DNA of 64,000 nt, taken from the NCBI RefSeq assembly GCF_008831285.2, contig NC_045149.1:9324417-9388416 (forward strand), read 5' to 3'. Every line of letters starts with the position of its first letter. The first letter of the stretch is position 1. The notes under the pieces are model-generated. The model was not told the origin of the DNA. It was given only the letters and a program-made list of their open reading frames with translations, and did no database searches. The stretch is from Nymphaea colorata. Its lineage: Eukaryota > Streptophyta > Magnoliopsida > Nymphaeales > Nymphaeaceae. The translations under genes were made by a program, and so were the position numbers. Positions 24,080-34,121 of this stretch are shown here, in pieces.

Positions 24080-24953
24080 AACCATGGGGGATGAAGAAAA
24101 GAAGAGAGCGTACATCTGGTGGGATTAGCCTCTCACTCATATCGGATAGTGGTCACGAGACCTATTTATTTTTATTTTTTGGTACATAAGTCCTATTCGT
24201 TTTCTTAGTAACTGTAAGGGGCCTACTCACGGTTACTAGATAAACCTTGCGTACAACTTTTTAAATAAAAAGATTTTCATTAAATATAATTTGAGATTTA
24301 CATTATCCATTTTCCTGATATCTCTCAGTGGCTCTAACCCTCTTCCTCTCCTTCTTTCTTGCTCTCTTGTTCTCTTGATCTCTTTAGTTGCTGTTGCTAC
24401 CTGCTGTTCGTGTGCACACCCTGGAAACTAAGTCGCAGGCGCCTTCCGCTGCTAAAATCCCCACAGCTTACCGGATGAAAGAGGGCAAAACAGGAGCGCT
24501 TCTTGCATGTTTTCATCTCTTCTCAACGTTCTCTCTCTTGCCGTCTCCCTTTCTTCTCTCGTGTATCGCTCTCTTCGATCTTCCCTCCGTCCTTGTAATG
24601 CATCGATGAAGCCCATTCCACTACTGTATGTGTTGAACCAACATGGTGCCACTGTCTTGTTCGACGTTGATGATTGTCACCAGTTGATGATGACTTTGAT
24701 GATTGAGAAATGAGCCGTCTCATTCGTTGTAATTCCTAGCAGCGTCGATATTAGATGAATTTATTTGGACTACAAAGCTGTATTCCCTTTCATCTTGATT
24801 GCTTGGAAGAGAAAAAGTCTTTTCCTTGTATCGTGTTCCTTTTCATCTTGATTGCTTGGAAGAAGAACATGTATCCATCCTTTGATGCTCTTGTTCATAT
24901 CCAGCATGACATCTTTTTAAGTAGCTTGCTTTTAAGAAGGTGTAGGGAAACAA

Positions 24954-24987
<34 letters not shown>

Positions 24988-25100
24988 GCCCAATTTTTTG
25001 TCGGGCATGGGTTGGTCTGAAACTATTTGTATGGTCTGGGCCCCACCAACCCGAGCCGGGGGGCCCAAAAGCTCTATGGGACCGTAGTGCCTGCACTTAT
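24080..25100. other. No gene recognised; short repeats only
   Basis: This region holds pyrimidine-rich sequence (24300-24600), a duplicated block with TTTCATCTTGATTGCTTGGA (24788 and 24839), an (AT)n run (about 24956-24983) and GGGCCC/CGGGC-rich sequence (24985-25080). Open frames on both strands lack motifs. Confidence 0.5.
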
Positions 25101-25399
25101 TGAGACACTTTGTGAGAACTCTGACTTCAGTTTCCTTTTCTCTCCCAATACTTTGAGAGTTTCTGACGATTTTTACATGGTCTAAAATTTAAAATGTGTT
25201 CTTGTAGAAGAGAATGAGAGGCTATGCAGACTCTTTCCTTGAAAACTTTTAGGACATACCTGAATGGCACCATGAAAAAGAGCCGTTTGATAAAAATCAA
25301 TTTTGTGAAAAAACTATTTTGTAATCATTTTTAAAACGTAGGATTTTGTGTTCCATTCTTTTTTAATAAGCTGGCAGGAGCATACTACATGATACATGA

Positions 25400-25985
25400 T
25401 GTTTAGTAGCGTACAAAAAGCGTCACAAAAAGCTTTTAGTAGGCTCCACTGGAGAAGGCATGGACACTGGTTACATCCAATTGCATATTATCCGAACGCC
25501 ACTAATGGCCGCCTTCTATGGCATAGAAGGGGTGCCATTGAAAGGTTTTAGTGACACGTGCAGTGTGTCATCAATAGAGTGCTAAAAATTTTGGCTGGAG
25601 CTTACACTATTCAATAATTTCAATTCTTTTAGGAGTATTTATATACACAAACAATCAAATATTTCAAAATAATAATATAAAAATAAACATATTTTGTGAC
25701 CATGAGAGTCCGCTACTATATGTCAGGGTCGACGTTTTTATGGCTTTCTGAGGACGTCATTGAACACCTGTATTAGTTTACGATGACCCAACATAAGCGC
25801 CATATGATATGACTGCATGTGGATGTCAGTGAAGCTCCTTCAGTTGATATTATGAAGCGTCAGTTGCGATCGTCTGCAACGATTACTTATTAATACTATG
25901 ACAGCGCGTCAGCATTTATGGCTAGCTTCAAGCGCCACTAAAGGCCCTTTAGTGACACATGTCATGCTATTTCAAACATTTGATG
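25400..25985. repeat. Degenerate GCGTCA / CGCCACTAA-repeat region (CACTA-like interior)
   Basis: Repeated AGCGTCAC-, CGCCACTAAAGG- and GTGACACRTG-type motifs are spread over the stretch, as in subterminal regions of CACTA elements. No termini are visible, so this is tentative. Confidence 0.35.
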
Positions 25986-26583
25986 GCAGATGGGAATTGC
26001 TGGAAAAGATCCTTTTAGAGACACACATATATATATGCCATTTCTTATTATTTATGGCAATTCTTAGCCGAACATTGAAGTTAAACGTGTTTCTTTGCTG
26101 AAGAAAAAAAAAACCATTTTAGGAAAATACTTCATGGTTATACTGCACAAAAAGTATCTAAAATTAATTTGTTTATAATCACTACTACCTTTTGATAGCC
26201 TTGTCCTAAAAAACAAATCCATTAGCTTGAAACAAAAAATATGAGGCACATTCATAGGTAATTAAAAAGCTATATTTTTGCCATTTTAGGAACTATAAGA
26301 ATATTTTTTAGTGTTAATTTCTTTCTTCCTACATTATTCTTTATCTTTCCCCTAAAAGTAGATAAGAACACAAACATGTTAACCAGTTTTGACAAATTTG
26401 CTACATCCACACAGGGGCATAACTCTCTCTGTCTTATTTGATTGTCATCCTGATCTTACAATCAGTTTTGCTACATCAACAAAAGATCTTGACTTTTATA
26501 TTTACAACTTAATCTCTACTATTTGATTTCCTTAGAATCACGATTTAATTGATTTTCATTCCATCAAATCTGGTATACGAGGG

Positions 26584-26587
<4 letters not shown>

Positions 26588-26674
<87 letters not shown>

Positions 26675-26686
26675 GTGTGTGTGTGT
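26588..26686. repeat. (TA)n microsatellite followed by (GT)n
   Basis: About 81 nt of pure TA repeat, then a short ATATGTGTGTGTGTG tail. Confidence 0.95.
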
Positions 26687-26835
26687 CCACCCTTCTATAT
26701 GACAACATTGGATAGTACTGCATGCTTCTTTATTTATCTACCAATCTTGAATTTTATAATTACAGAAAGCAAGTAAAAATAATTCTTGTTTTACTTAGGA
26801 CCATATTAAGAAAAGCCCACTATGAAGTGTATCCA

Positions 26836-26951
26836 ATGTCTCTATGATAAGCCAAGCTGCAGACTTATACGTATTATTGGCCGAGCCCCTTTTCACCAGT
26901 CATTCAAGTTTTCATTCATGTCTCTATGATAAGCCAAGCTGCAGACTTATA
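26836..26951. repeat. 34-bp direct repeat pair, 82 bp apart
   Basis: Identical 34-nt blocks containing GATAAGCCAAGCTGCAGAC occupy 26836-26869 and 26918-26951. Confidence 0.9.
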
Positions 26952-27171
26952 TGTATTATATGTATTATTGTGACTTTAAATGGTCGCTTTTTGTATTACA
27001 TTTTTTAATATGCATGGTGGATGTGGAGTGGTTGGATGGCAATGGTGCGACAAGGACTTGGTTGGCTGAATTCTCATCTCTAATCTTTCTGCCCGATTTT
27101 TTATTTTCTTTTCTTTTCTCTATGGTGGGGAGTAAAGGTAGGGCCTGCTTGGGCCCTTGCCTCATGTCAAT

Positions 27172-27330
27172 TTTTTTTTGAAAAAAAAAATTATATTTAA
27201 ATTTTAGAAAATTTCACTTGTTTTATGTAAAAATTTTAAAAAATGATATTCGACCCTAGTCAAAATTAAAAAACTTTAATTCGGCTTCTTTTATAAAAAT
27301 TGTATGGCTCTGCTCCTGGCTACATTTTAA
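27172..27330. repeat. Reverse-complement relative of the MITE-like interior at 17273-17453
   Basis: Reverse-complemented, this reads GCCGAATTAAAGTTTTTTAA, then TCGAATATCATTTTTTAAAA, matching 17298-17360 in order. No clear right terminus was identified. Confidence 0.5.
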
Positions 27331-27481
27331 CTTTTCTTTCTCTCTCTTGCATCAAGTGATGGCTAACGGAACGGAACTGGCTGCGAGTATTAACCACGTC
27401 CTCGATTTTGATTCTAAGTGATATTATCGTTTTCATATTGAGTAGTATTGATTTGGGATGAGATGCAGCTGGGTCCCCTCC

Positions 27482-27485
<4 letters not shown>

Positions 27486-27521
<36 letters not shown>
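27486..27521. repeat. (CT)n microsatellite
   Basis: An uninterrupted CT run of about 36 nt. Confidence 0.9.
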
Positions 27522-27524
<3 letters not shown>

Positions 27525-28241
27525 AATATCTTGGCTGCTGAACCCTTTTACAACCACAAGCATTTGGATAAATTTGGGAAACGTGCTTAATTTGGATAAA
27601 AGCAATGCTTTCGAGCAAAAAACAGTTTTATGAGAAAATATATTCCATTGTTTTTTTATTTAATTAAATTTATTTGTTAATTTAATTAATGTATATCTTG
27701 TACGATTTGATATTTTGTAATAACATGCAACACTTCTTAAGAAATAATAAAAAAGGCGCCCGTTTTGCATCAAGCCACCTGAATTTAACGCAAAACGGTG
27801 CAGTTGAATGGAATATCTTCAAACCTCAGTGCGCCTTTTTGATATCATAAAAAATTTGTGCTTTTCCATGAAAGTTCAACTTAAAGTAAGCCAGGTAGAT
27901 TTTTACACGGCCGACAAAATTTATTTGTTTAGGTATCGGTTGCCCCCAACTATTTTGTTTATTTACATACCACCCGCTAATCATTTATTTGTTTATGAAT
28001 GGTACCCCTCAACAATCATATTATATATTTGATGGGTCTAAAATTTGTTAAAGTAGTGCTCCTCATCAGTTCTATGATATATATGTTCCAAATCAAACAT
28101 ATTGACATTCATACCCTTAAATAGGTCATTTTTTTTATTCCACAATTCTTAAAAGAGCTACAACACCCTTCCCCTTCTCCTTGCCCGTCCCCTAGGTCAC
28201 AGAGCTTCGAGACTTTTTACGGTTCAAGGTAGAGCACACTA

Positions 28242-28361
28242 AGACATAATAGTAACCCCTCCAACATTCGAACACGAGTTTTTAGATGAGCTAAACCACC
28301 TAGACATAATAGTAACCCTTCCAACATTCGAACACGAGTTTTTAGAGGAGCTAAACCACCT
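28242..28361. repeat. 60-bp tandem duplication
   Basis: Two adjacent 60-nt units (28242-28301 and 28302-28361) differ at about two positions. Each contains CCAACATTCGAACACGAG and ends GCTAAACCACCT. Confidence 0.9.
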
Positions 28362-29203
28362 AGATGTGGTGGTCCTCAAATAAGTCATTGAATGATTGGA
28401 TTTTGTCACTAAATAAACCAATTATTCAAAGTAGATTATGGAAGGATTATATATCTCTAATATTCAGTCCATCATTGCGCAGAATCAATCAGTAAATTTG
28501 GTATAATTAGCCGCTCTTTTTCAAGTATCAATAATATTGTCACAATGATTAATATCGACACTAAGATAACATTTATAAGAGCTTACACTCCACTATCATT
28601 TGATAGAACACGATCAACCAGTTCCTATAAAACCTATCGCTAGAAAGTGCAAGGCTAAGCGGAGGAAAAATGAGACCCATTTGTCATAATCACCAAGGAA
28701 TATCAATCTCTCTGCTAACAGGATCAATTTATTGAAGTCATAGACTCATAATCCATTAGATTCGCTTTTTTTTTTTTTTAAATATCAACTACTGATCATA
28801 AGTAAACCTTAAAATCATTCAATCTTTTTAGAAGGAGAGTCATCGTTTGGTAAACGATTCATTTGATCAGGGAAGCCATTTTTTGGCAAACGATCATGTA
28901 ATTTGAAAGATATCACTGTTCTAAACCGACACGTACAGTCCCCAAGAATCCAGAAAAGAGTTCCAGATGGTCGGCCCGGAGGCCGGCACTGGTGAGCCAT
29001 CGAATTTTTGAAAAGAAGGTGGGCAGAGAAAGTGATGGCGACCATCGAATTTATGTGAAAGAGAGTCGGCAGAGATTCCCGACCCTTCTTCCACCTTGGT
29101 ACGAAGGAAGCCATGAGATCGGTACTCACCACGTCCCAGCGAAGCCTCGCGACCCGTGAATCAACACCGGCCACAGGCATCCGGTGGCCCCGAAAATGGC
29201 CGT

Positions 29204-29242
29204 CACGTGACCTGCACGTGGAGTTCATCTTCCCGTCACGTG
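29204..29242 (+). promoter_or_regulatory. Three G-box (CACGTG) elements upstream of MIR530
   Basis: CACGTG occurs at 29204-29209, 29215-29220 and 29237-29242, within 39 nt and about 75-110 nt upstream of the TATA box. G-boxes bind bHLH factors such as PIFs and some bZIPs. In rice, a PIF-like factor (OsPIL15) is reported to act on MIR530 through G-boxes, so the cluster fits light or phytochrome control; that link is inference here. Confidence 0.75.
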
Positions 29243-29311
29243 AGATCAATGTGCTGCTCGGGATTGATTCTCCACCGACGTACGTACGTCGCCAACGCAC
29301 CATCTCCGCTT

Positions 29312-29320
29312 CTATATATA
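29312..29320 (+). promoter_or_regulatory. TATA box of MIR530
   Basis: CTATATATA lies in a CT-rich context, about 70 nt before the predicted mature arm. This predicts a transcription start near 29345-29355 and a short leader before the hairpin, as is usual for plant MIR genes. Confidence 0.75.
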
Positions 29321-29370
29321 CTCCGCCCTCCTCTCTGCAACTTTCAGGCTAGAGAGAGAGATTGAGCGAG

Positions 29371-29503
29371 GGTTGGTGCAAGCACCTGCATTTGCACCTG
29401 CACCATGCATCGGGAGGCTCTGATCATCTGTAGAACTCCAGCAGAGTTCGCTCGTCATGATCATGAAGTGGTGCAGGTGCTCTTGCAGATGATTGCATCC
29501 CTA
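29371..29503 (+). ncRNA. MIR530: MIR530 microRNA precursor hairpin
   Basis: The 5' arm at 29387-29407 begins TGCATTTGCACCTGCACC, the sequence of the conserved plant miR530-5p. The 3' arm at 29470-29490 (GGTGCAGGTGCTCTTGCAGA) pairs with it: 11 continuous base pairs (29394-29404 with 29470-29480), a symmetric 3-nt internal loop (TTT opposite TCT), TGCA with TGCA, and further pairing down to about 29375/29499 with few mismatches. The roughly 60-nt terminal region contains its own helices (TGATCAT with ATGATCA; GAACTC with GAGTTC). A TATA box and G-boxes lie upstream at promoter distance. miR530 guides AGO1 cleavage of target mRNAs; in rice it targets a PLUS3-domain gene and affects panicle and grain size. 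No such target lies in this window. Confidence 0.9.
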
Positions 29504-30340
29504 CCCTCTTCGAGTTTCGAGTTTTCTTCTGCCACAACCATCGCCATGCCCCTGATGATGGCGATGGGTGAGATGCTCTAACATGCATCACAGGCTCGCA
29601 TGCATATTGTTCAGAGTTCGAAAGCATGTTTTTCGAGGTTATATCGTTTGGTACTGTTGTTGTGATATGAAAACCTTTTTAATCGTTGGCTTTTATGAGA
29701 AAATTATGATCTCATGAATCTGTTGATATCGATATGATCTTCTTGTGATGGGGTTTATGATTTCTACTTCGTTTGAGTTTCAGGTTCTTGCAGTCTGGGC
29801 GTGAGTATCGGATGAACAGATGCATCATCATCAATCCCCTCGGCAAGTCCTCCGATTCGTGGTCGTATTCAGGTGTGGAGCTAAGATTCTATCTTTAGGA
29901 GACGAACCATCACGCAATGAATATAACTTTTCAAATTTTTCCGTGAGGCCAACAACGATTTTTCAGAGCGCAAGCTCACATTTTCGAGACATTCAGTGAA
30001 AAAAAAAAATTATTTCCCTGCACGTATTGAACGTCTGCTCCGACCGAACACGGGAACATGGGGCCGAACATATAATCTGCTTCCTACATGTATATTTAGA
30101 CGGAAGATATAATCTGCATCTTCGGGACTTGTCTGCTGAGCGTCGTCTTGTAAAAGCGTTGACAAATCAACGGTTTCTTTTTCAGCTGATGTTGACATAG
30201 CGTCATCGATTTGGAACGACTAGCGTCGGGATGCTCTCAGAGAAACGACCGCTTTTTTCTTCTCTTTTTTTTATTCATGGACGTCATTGTCTTTCTTTTT
30301 TTCTTTTTTTTCCCAATCTTGTTCTTTCAATAATGGGTGC
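29504..30340 (+). other. Downstream part of the probable MIR530 primary transcript; no protein gene
   Basis: Sequence after the hairpin has no supported open frame. Plant pri-miRNAs often extend several hundred nucleotides and may be spliced, but no polyadenylation site can be fixed by eye. Confidence 0.4.
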
Positions 30341-31040
30341 GCGGCCCTACCATGATTTTAGACCGGGTCAATCCTACCCAGCCCATTTGCAAACAGGTTG
30401 GGTCGGGTATTGGGCCGTGAAGGATGTTAAGACGGACCTTTTAAGCCATTAAACGGGCCGGGTCGAGTAAGGGCAGGGACTCAGCTGGGAGGTGCGCGAC
30501 GGCGACGGCGGCGGCCTACGGACCTAGGCAGACGGTGGTGATGACGGGCACGCGAGCCGAGAGATGAGAGGGCTGGGAAGCATGCGCGGTGATCCATAGC
30601 CCCCGACTCCCGCGCTGCCTCGCATCGCCAAAGTCGCCGGTGGAGTTGAGAGGTGTCGGCCTACGGGCTGCGGGAGTAGGGCAGATCCAGCAGACGGCGA
30701 CGGGGACGGCGACGGCGATGGTGACAGATTCAGGAACGCTAGAGCAGGGTGGTGACAGCGAGGGCTACGGCTGCGGGAGCAGCAGAGCACTGCGGCGACG
30801 GCGATGGCTGCGGAGCCAGGGCAAACGGTGGCGGAGAAGAACCTCCCAAAACTTTGAAGACTTGCTTGGGTTGCGGTCCTTAAAATAAATTTAAAAACAA
30901 AAGAAAAGCCTAGTCGGGCTTACGGGGCCTCAAACGAGTCGGGCCTCTTACCCAATGCCCGACCCATTTAATTACCGGGTCGGGCCTCTTACCCAATGTC
31001 CGACCCATTTAATTACCGGGTCGGGTTGGGCCTGCTCATG
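30340..31040. repeat. GC-rich GGGTCGGGC repeat region with GGC-type triplet runs
   Basis: The region combines repeated GGGTCGGGC and CCCGACCCA-type motifs with a CGGCGACGGCGACGG-type triplet-repeat core (30490-30850). A 41-bp unit is tandemly duplicated at 30938-30978 and 30979-31019 (contains CCCGACCCATTTAATTACCG). Open frames on both strands over the core are compositional: Ser/Pro runs or Gly/Arg runs without motifs. Confidence 0.6.
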
Positions 31041-31202
31041 CATCCCGATTGGTTAGAAATCGTCTGCTCTATCTTCAACTCTACCAAATTACAATTCACC
31101 CAATGCATTTTTTATGCAATACATTACATTAGGCAGATATGATTAAACGCACCGTCCAATATATCGGAAAATTTTTCTGTCCAAACCTGTCATATAAAAC
31201 CA

Positions 31203-31210
31203 CAAATTTA

Positions 31211-31268
<58 letters not shown>

Positions 31269-31276
31269 TAAATTTG
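31203..31276. repeat. Perfect 74-nt palindrome around a (TA)n core
   Basis: CAAATTTAGTTTTA on the left and TAAAACTAAATTTG on the right flank an uninterrupted TA run, so the whole segment is its own reverse complement. It could extrude a cruciform or mark the tip of an inverted-repeat element. Confidence 0.9.
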
Positions 31277-31279
31277 GAT

Positions 31280-32500
31280 GAATCTTCAAGAAGGTTTCCT
31301 TGATGTGCACTAAGTTTACAGGATTAGCTGCCCTTAAGCTAGGTACATCCAGGATCTCCCATTGTGCTTACGTTGTCATTGACAAATTTATTGAGCTTTG
31401 GATTATAAAAGATCTGTTCAAAGCAAGTATCTGAGTGTCCTAATATCCACCATATGTAAGTTTTTGATATAGGAACCTTTTCACAAGATCTGTCGCCTCT
31501 AAATCATTTCCCGCAATCTTCAAATCATCTACATATACAAGGCAACCAATTTTCCTTGGACGTAAGAAGGTGACAATGAATAGTCAGCTTTTGACTGAAC
31601 AATGTCAAAATTAAGTGAGGCAATGGAAAATTTTTCAGGCCACTATTGAAGGTTCTCTTTGAGTTCATATAGCTCAACTTGCAAACAAGGTTTTCAGTGT
31701 TCAAGTAGACATATATACGATTTCATTATGTAAGTTACTATGGAAAAAGGAATTATCAATGTCAGTTTGTTGCACTATCTAGTTGCAAACTATCAAATAG
31801 CAGACATCCTATAAGAGTAAGGTTGGCCATTGGTTCCAATGTCTTTTTAATGTCCAAACCTCTTTCTTTGCACATAAGAGTTGGCTATTGATCTCGTCTT
31901 GCACCTTCCTACCCTTTGTTTTGTGTTTAACTTTATATGCCCATTTACATTTAATTAATCAGCTTAATTACTCCCTAAGATGACATGGTTACTGGCTTGG
32001 GGTATTATTTTCTCTATGCTTGTAGTTTGACACTTGCACTTCTTGCCAACATTGTTTTGGACAATTTTTTCATAGATGCATATTTTCATTTGAATTTTAT
32101 TCAACTATTACATAATTATCTTGACCAGTAGATTTAATATTTGGTTCTATGTGAGAGTAAGTAGGATCAAGTTGACATAATTTTATGTATCTTCTTCATA
32201 TATTCATGACTAGGACCAATCCCAATTTGAATTTACAAGTAACAATGTGATCATGATTTCTCCAGTTACCAAAGAAAAGACTAAATTGTGCTTTAAAAAT
32301 AAAACAGTCGTTCTTCAAAAAGTGTATCTCTACATGTGGAAGTTTCTTCTTTTCAAGGTTAAATAGCTTATATGGTTTTGAGCATATGTGAAGCCAACCA
32401 AAGTACTCTTTGTTAGAAACATCAAACTTTTTGCTTTTGAATTTTCATATACAGTCCATGGTAATTAAACGAAAACACTCAAAACACTTTATGGTTCAGT
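31280..32500 (-). mobile_element. Strongly decayed copia reverse-transcriptase remnant
   Basis: Minus-strand fragments contain the YVDD box (LVYVDD near 31530), followed in transcript order by KRFLYQK and GY-DTQ-like pieces, and preceded by INSQLLCAKKEVWTL-type sequence near 31880. Many stops and frameshifts are present and no LTRs were found. The fragment's outer limits are approximate. Confidence 0.5.
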
Positions 32501-32569
32501 ATAAAAAAAAAATTCAAAGGCCTTCTTCCTTAAAGTTTAGAAGTGGAACCGTTGCAACTTTATGTGATG

Positions 32570-32775
32570 TTTTCTTTACTATTTTTTAAGGTAATTCTAA
32601 CATTAGTAAAATTAACCTTCACTGACATGTAGTGATTATGTCAGTAAAGTTGTCAGCGACACTCCCTGAGATGATGCTTTCCCCCATGTAAAAGGAAAAC
32701 ATCAGTAAAGTAAAACATTTAGCTGACATTCATTGACATTTTTTAGTATCAGTAAAAGTCCCTTTTTTGTGGTGT
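32570..32775 (-). mobile_element. Possible CACTA-like terminal fragment
   Basis: On the minus strand it starts CACCACAAAAAAGG and contains repeated ACTGA(T/C)- and TGTCAGT-type motifs, resembling a diverged CACTA end with subterminal repeats. Only one end is seen. Confidence 0.35.
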
Positions 32776-33053
32776 AAAGGTAAATGTGGAAGTTTGTTTT
32801 TACTCCCTTTTGTTGAAGAGTTACAATGCAATTATGTTGGTGGAGTATTATTTTCAAAAGTTGTTTCATTTCCAAAGAGAATAACACATAATCATTATTA
32901 ATAATATTGTATTTTTCCTATATTGGTTTTATGTTGAGCTTTTCATTAAGGCTGCTTAAGTATATTTGATGCAATCATCTAAAATAATTAGCTCCACTCA
33001 AAGAAATGTGTGAAAGGACCACAAATGTTACAGTGAATTAAATAAAGAGGTCT

Positions 33054-33235
33054 GTGCTTGGAAAAAGGCCAAGAACTCATTATAAAAGGGCCAAGGGCTA
33101 TGATCAGGGAGAGGAGATAGACTACCTGGACACTTTCAGCCTTATTATAAAACCCATGACTATTATATCAGTATTGCTATTGGCTCATAGTCAGGGGCAA
33201 TACAACAATCTTCAAAACTCCCCATGGCTGCTAGC
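33054..33235 (+). pseudogene. copia reverse-transcriptase fragment (plus strand)
   Basis: The frame contains AKGYDQGEEIDYLDTFS, then LIIKPMTIISVLLLAHSQG, matching the copia RT start (usually AKGFxQxxGxDYxETFSPVVKPTTIRxxL). It is cut off before NAFLHG and is oriented opposite to the neighbouring remnant at 31280-32500, so it is a separate insertion or an inverted piece. Confidence 0.75.
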
Positions 33236-33593
33236 TAGCGTTGGAAAAAACAGTGTTTACTTGTCGGCAAATAAACTGTCAACCGTTTTTGGATCGTCAG
33301 TATAAATCAGCTGAGCAAAAATGCTCAGCTGGTGTGAGCCGTCCATGCAGACAATCCACAGTTGTCATTTGTCGAGCATTGGGAGGGACGGGGATGTTTC
33401 ATCAGCGAGAAGGGAGAGGCCAGTCACTTTCCCCGTCGCTGCCGCCTGCCTGCGCTGCCTGGTGGACCTATTGCAACGGAAAGCCGATGGTGACTGACCT
33501 CCTCCTCCAAGCCGTTGCCTGTGGCCGGTGGGGGCAGGGTGGCAAGAAGTCGCCGCTGGAGGAGGTGACAACCTCCTTGTGTTCTTTCTTTTA

Positions 33594-33882
33594 GGCTTTG
33601 TTTGATGCACAGGGATTTTAGTGTGCATCACCACGTTTTGTACGGCTTTTCATTTTCAAGAAAAATTACCCTCTTAAAAAAATAGGTCATGGTAATTTTA
33701 CAAAGCATTATAAGGCTTTTCATTTTCATATCAAATACAAGAGAAATTACCCTCTTGAAATAGATAGATCATAGTAATTTTACCGTGCAAAAAAATCAAA
33801 ACTCAGAAGGTCCGACTTTTTACCATGGATTTTTCTATAATAAATTTACCATTCCAAATTTTTATCTGTCATCAAACAAGGC
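33594..33882. mobile_element. MITE-like unit 1 (GSYTTGTTTGATG ends)
   Basis: The left end GGCTTTGTTTGATGCACA and the inverted right end TGTCATCAAACAAGGC form terminal inverted repeats. The interior holds repeated GGTCATGGTAATTTTAC and GGCTTTTCATTTTCA motifs. Confidence 0.65.
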
Positions 33883-33896
33883 TTTAATGAACATCA

Positions 33897-34121
33897 AGGT
33901 CCGTTTGATGCACAGAGATTTTACTATGCATACTTGCCATTTTTGTACGGCTTTTCACTTTCAAATCAAACACAAAAAAAATTACTTTGCTGAAATAGAT
34001 AGATCATGGTAATTTTAGTTCGTAAAAAAAATGGACCCTTTAATGTTTGACTTTTTACCATAGATTTTTTTTTCATGGTAAATTTACCGTTCCTAATTTT
34101 TATTTGCGATCAAATGGAGCT
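33897..34121. mobile_element. MITE-like unit 2, adjacent and related to unit 1
   Basis: It starts GGTCCGTTTGATGCACAGAG and ends GCGATCAAATGGAGC. The interior matches unit 1 in the same orientation (GTACGGCTTTTCA, GATAGATCATGGTAATTTTA, TTTTTACCAT). Two related copies only about 14 nt apart suggest a nested or tandem insertion. Confidence 0.65.

Noticed and set aside
26549-26776. Open frame with a long IYIYIY run
   Set aside because: It is translated TA microsatellite.
28815-29303. 162-codon minus-strand open frame just upstream of MIR530
   Set aside because: No recognisable motif; it runs antisense through the MIR530 promoter with its TATA/G-box region and lacks any splice or family support.
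30524-30888. Overlapping open frames on both strands in GGC-triplet DNA
   Set aside because: Products are Ser/Pro or Gly/Arg low-complexity runs generated by the triplet repeat, within a repeat-like GC-rich block.
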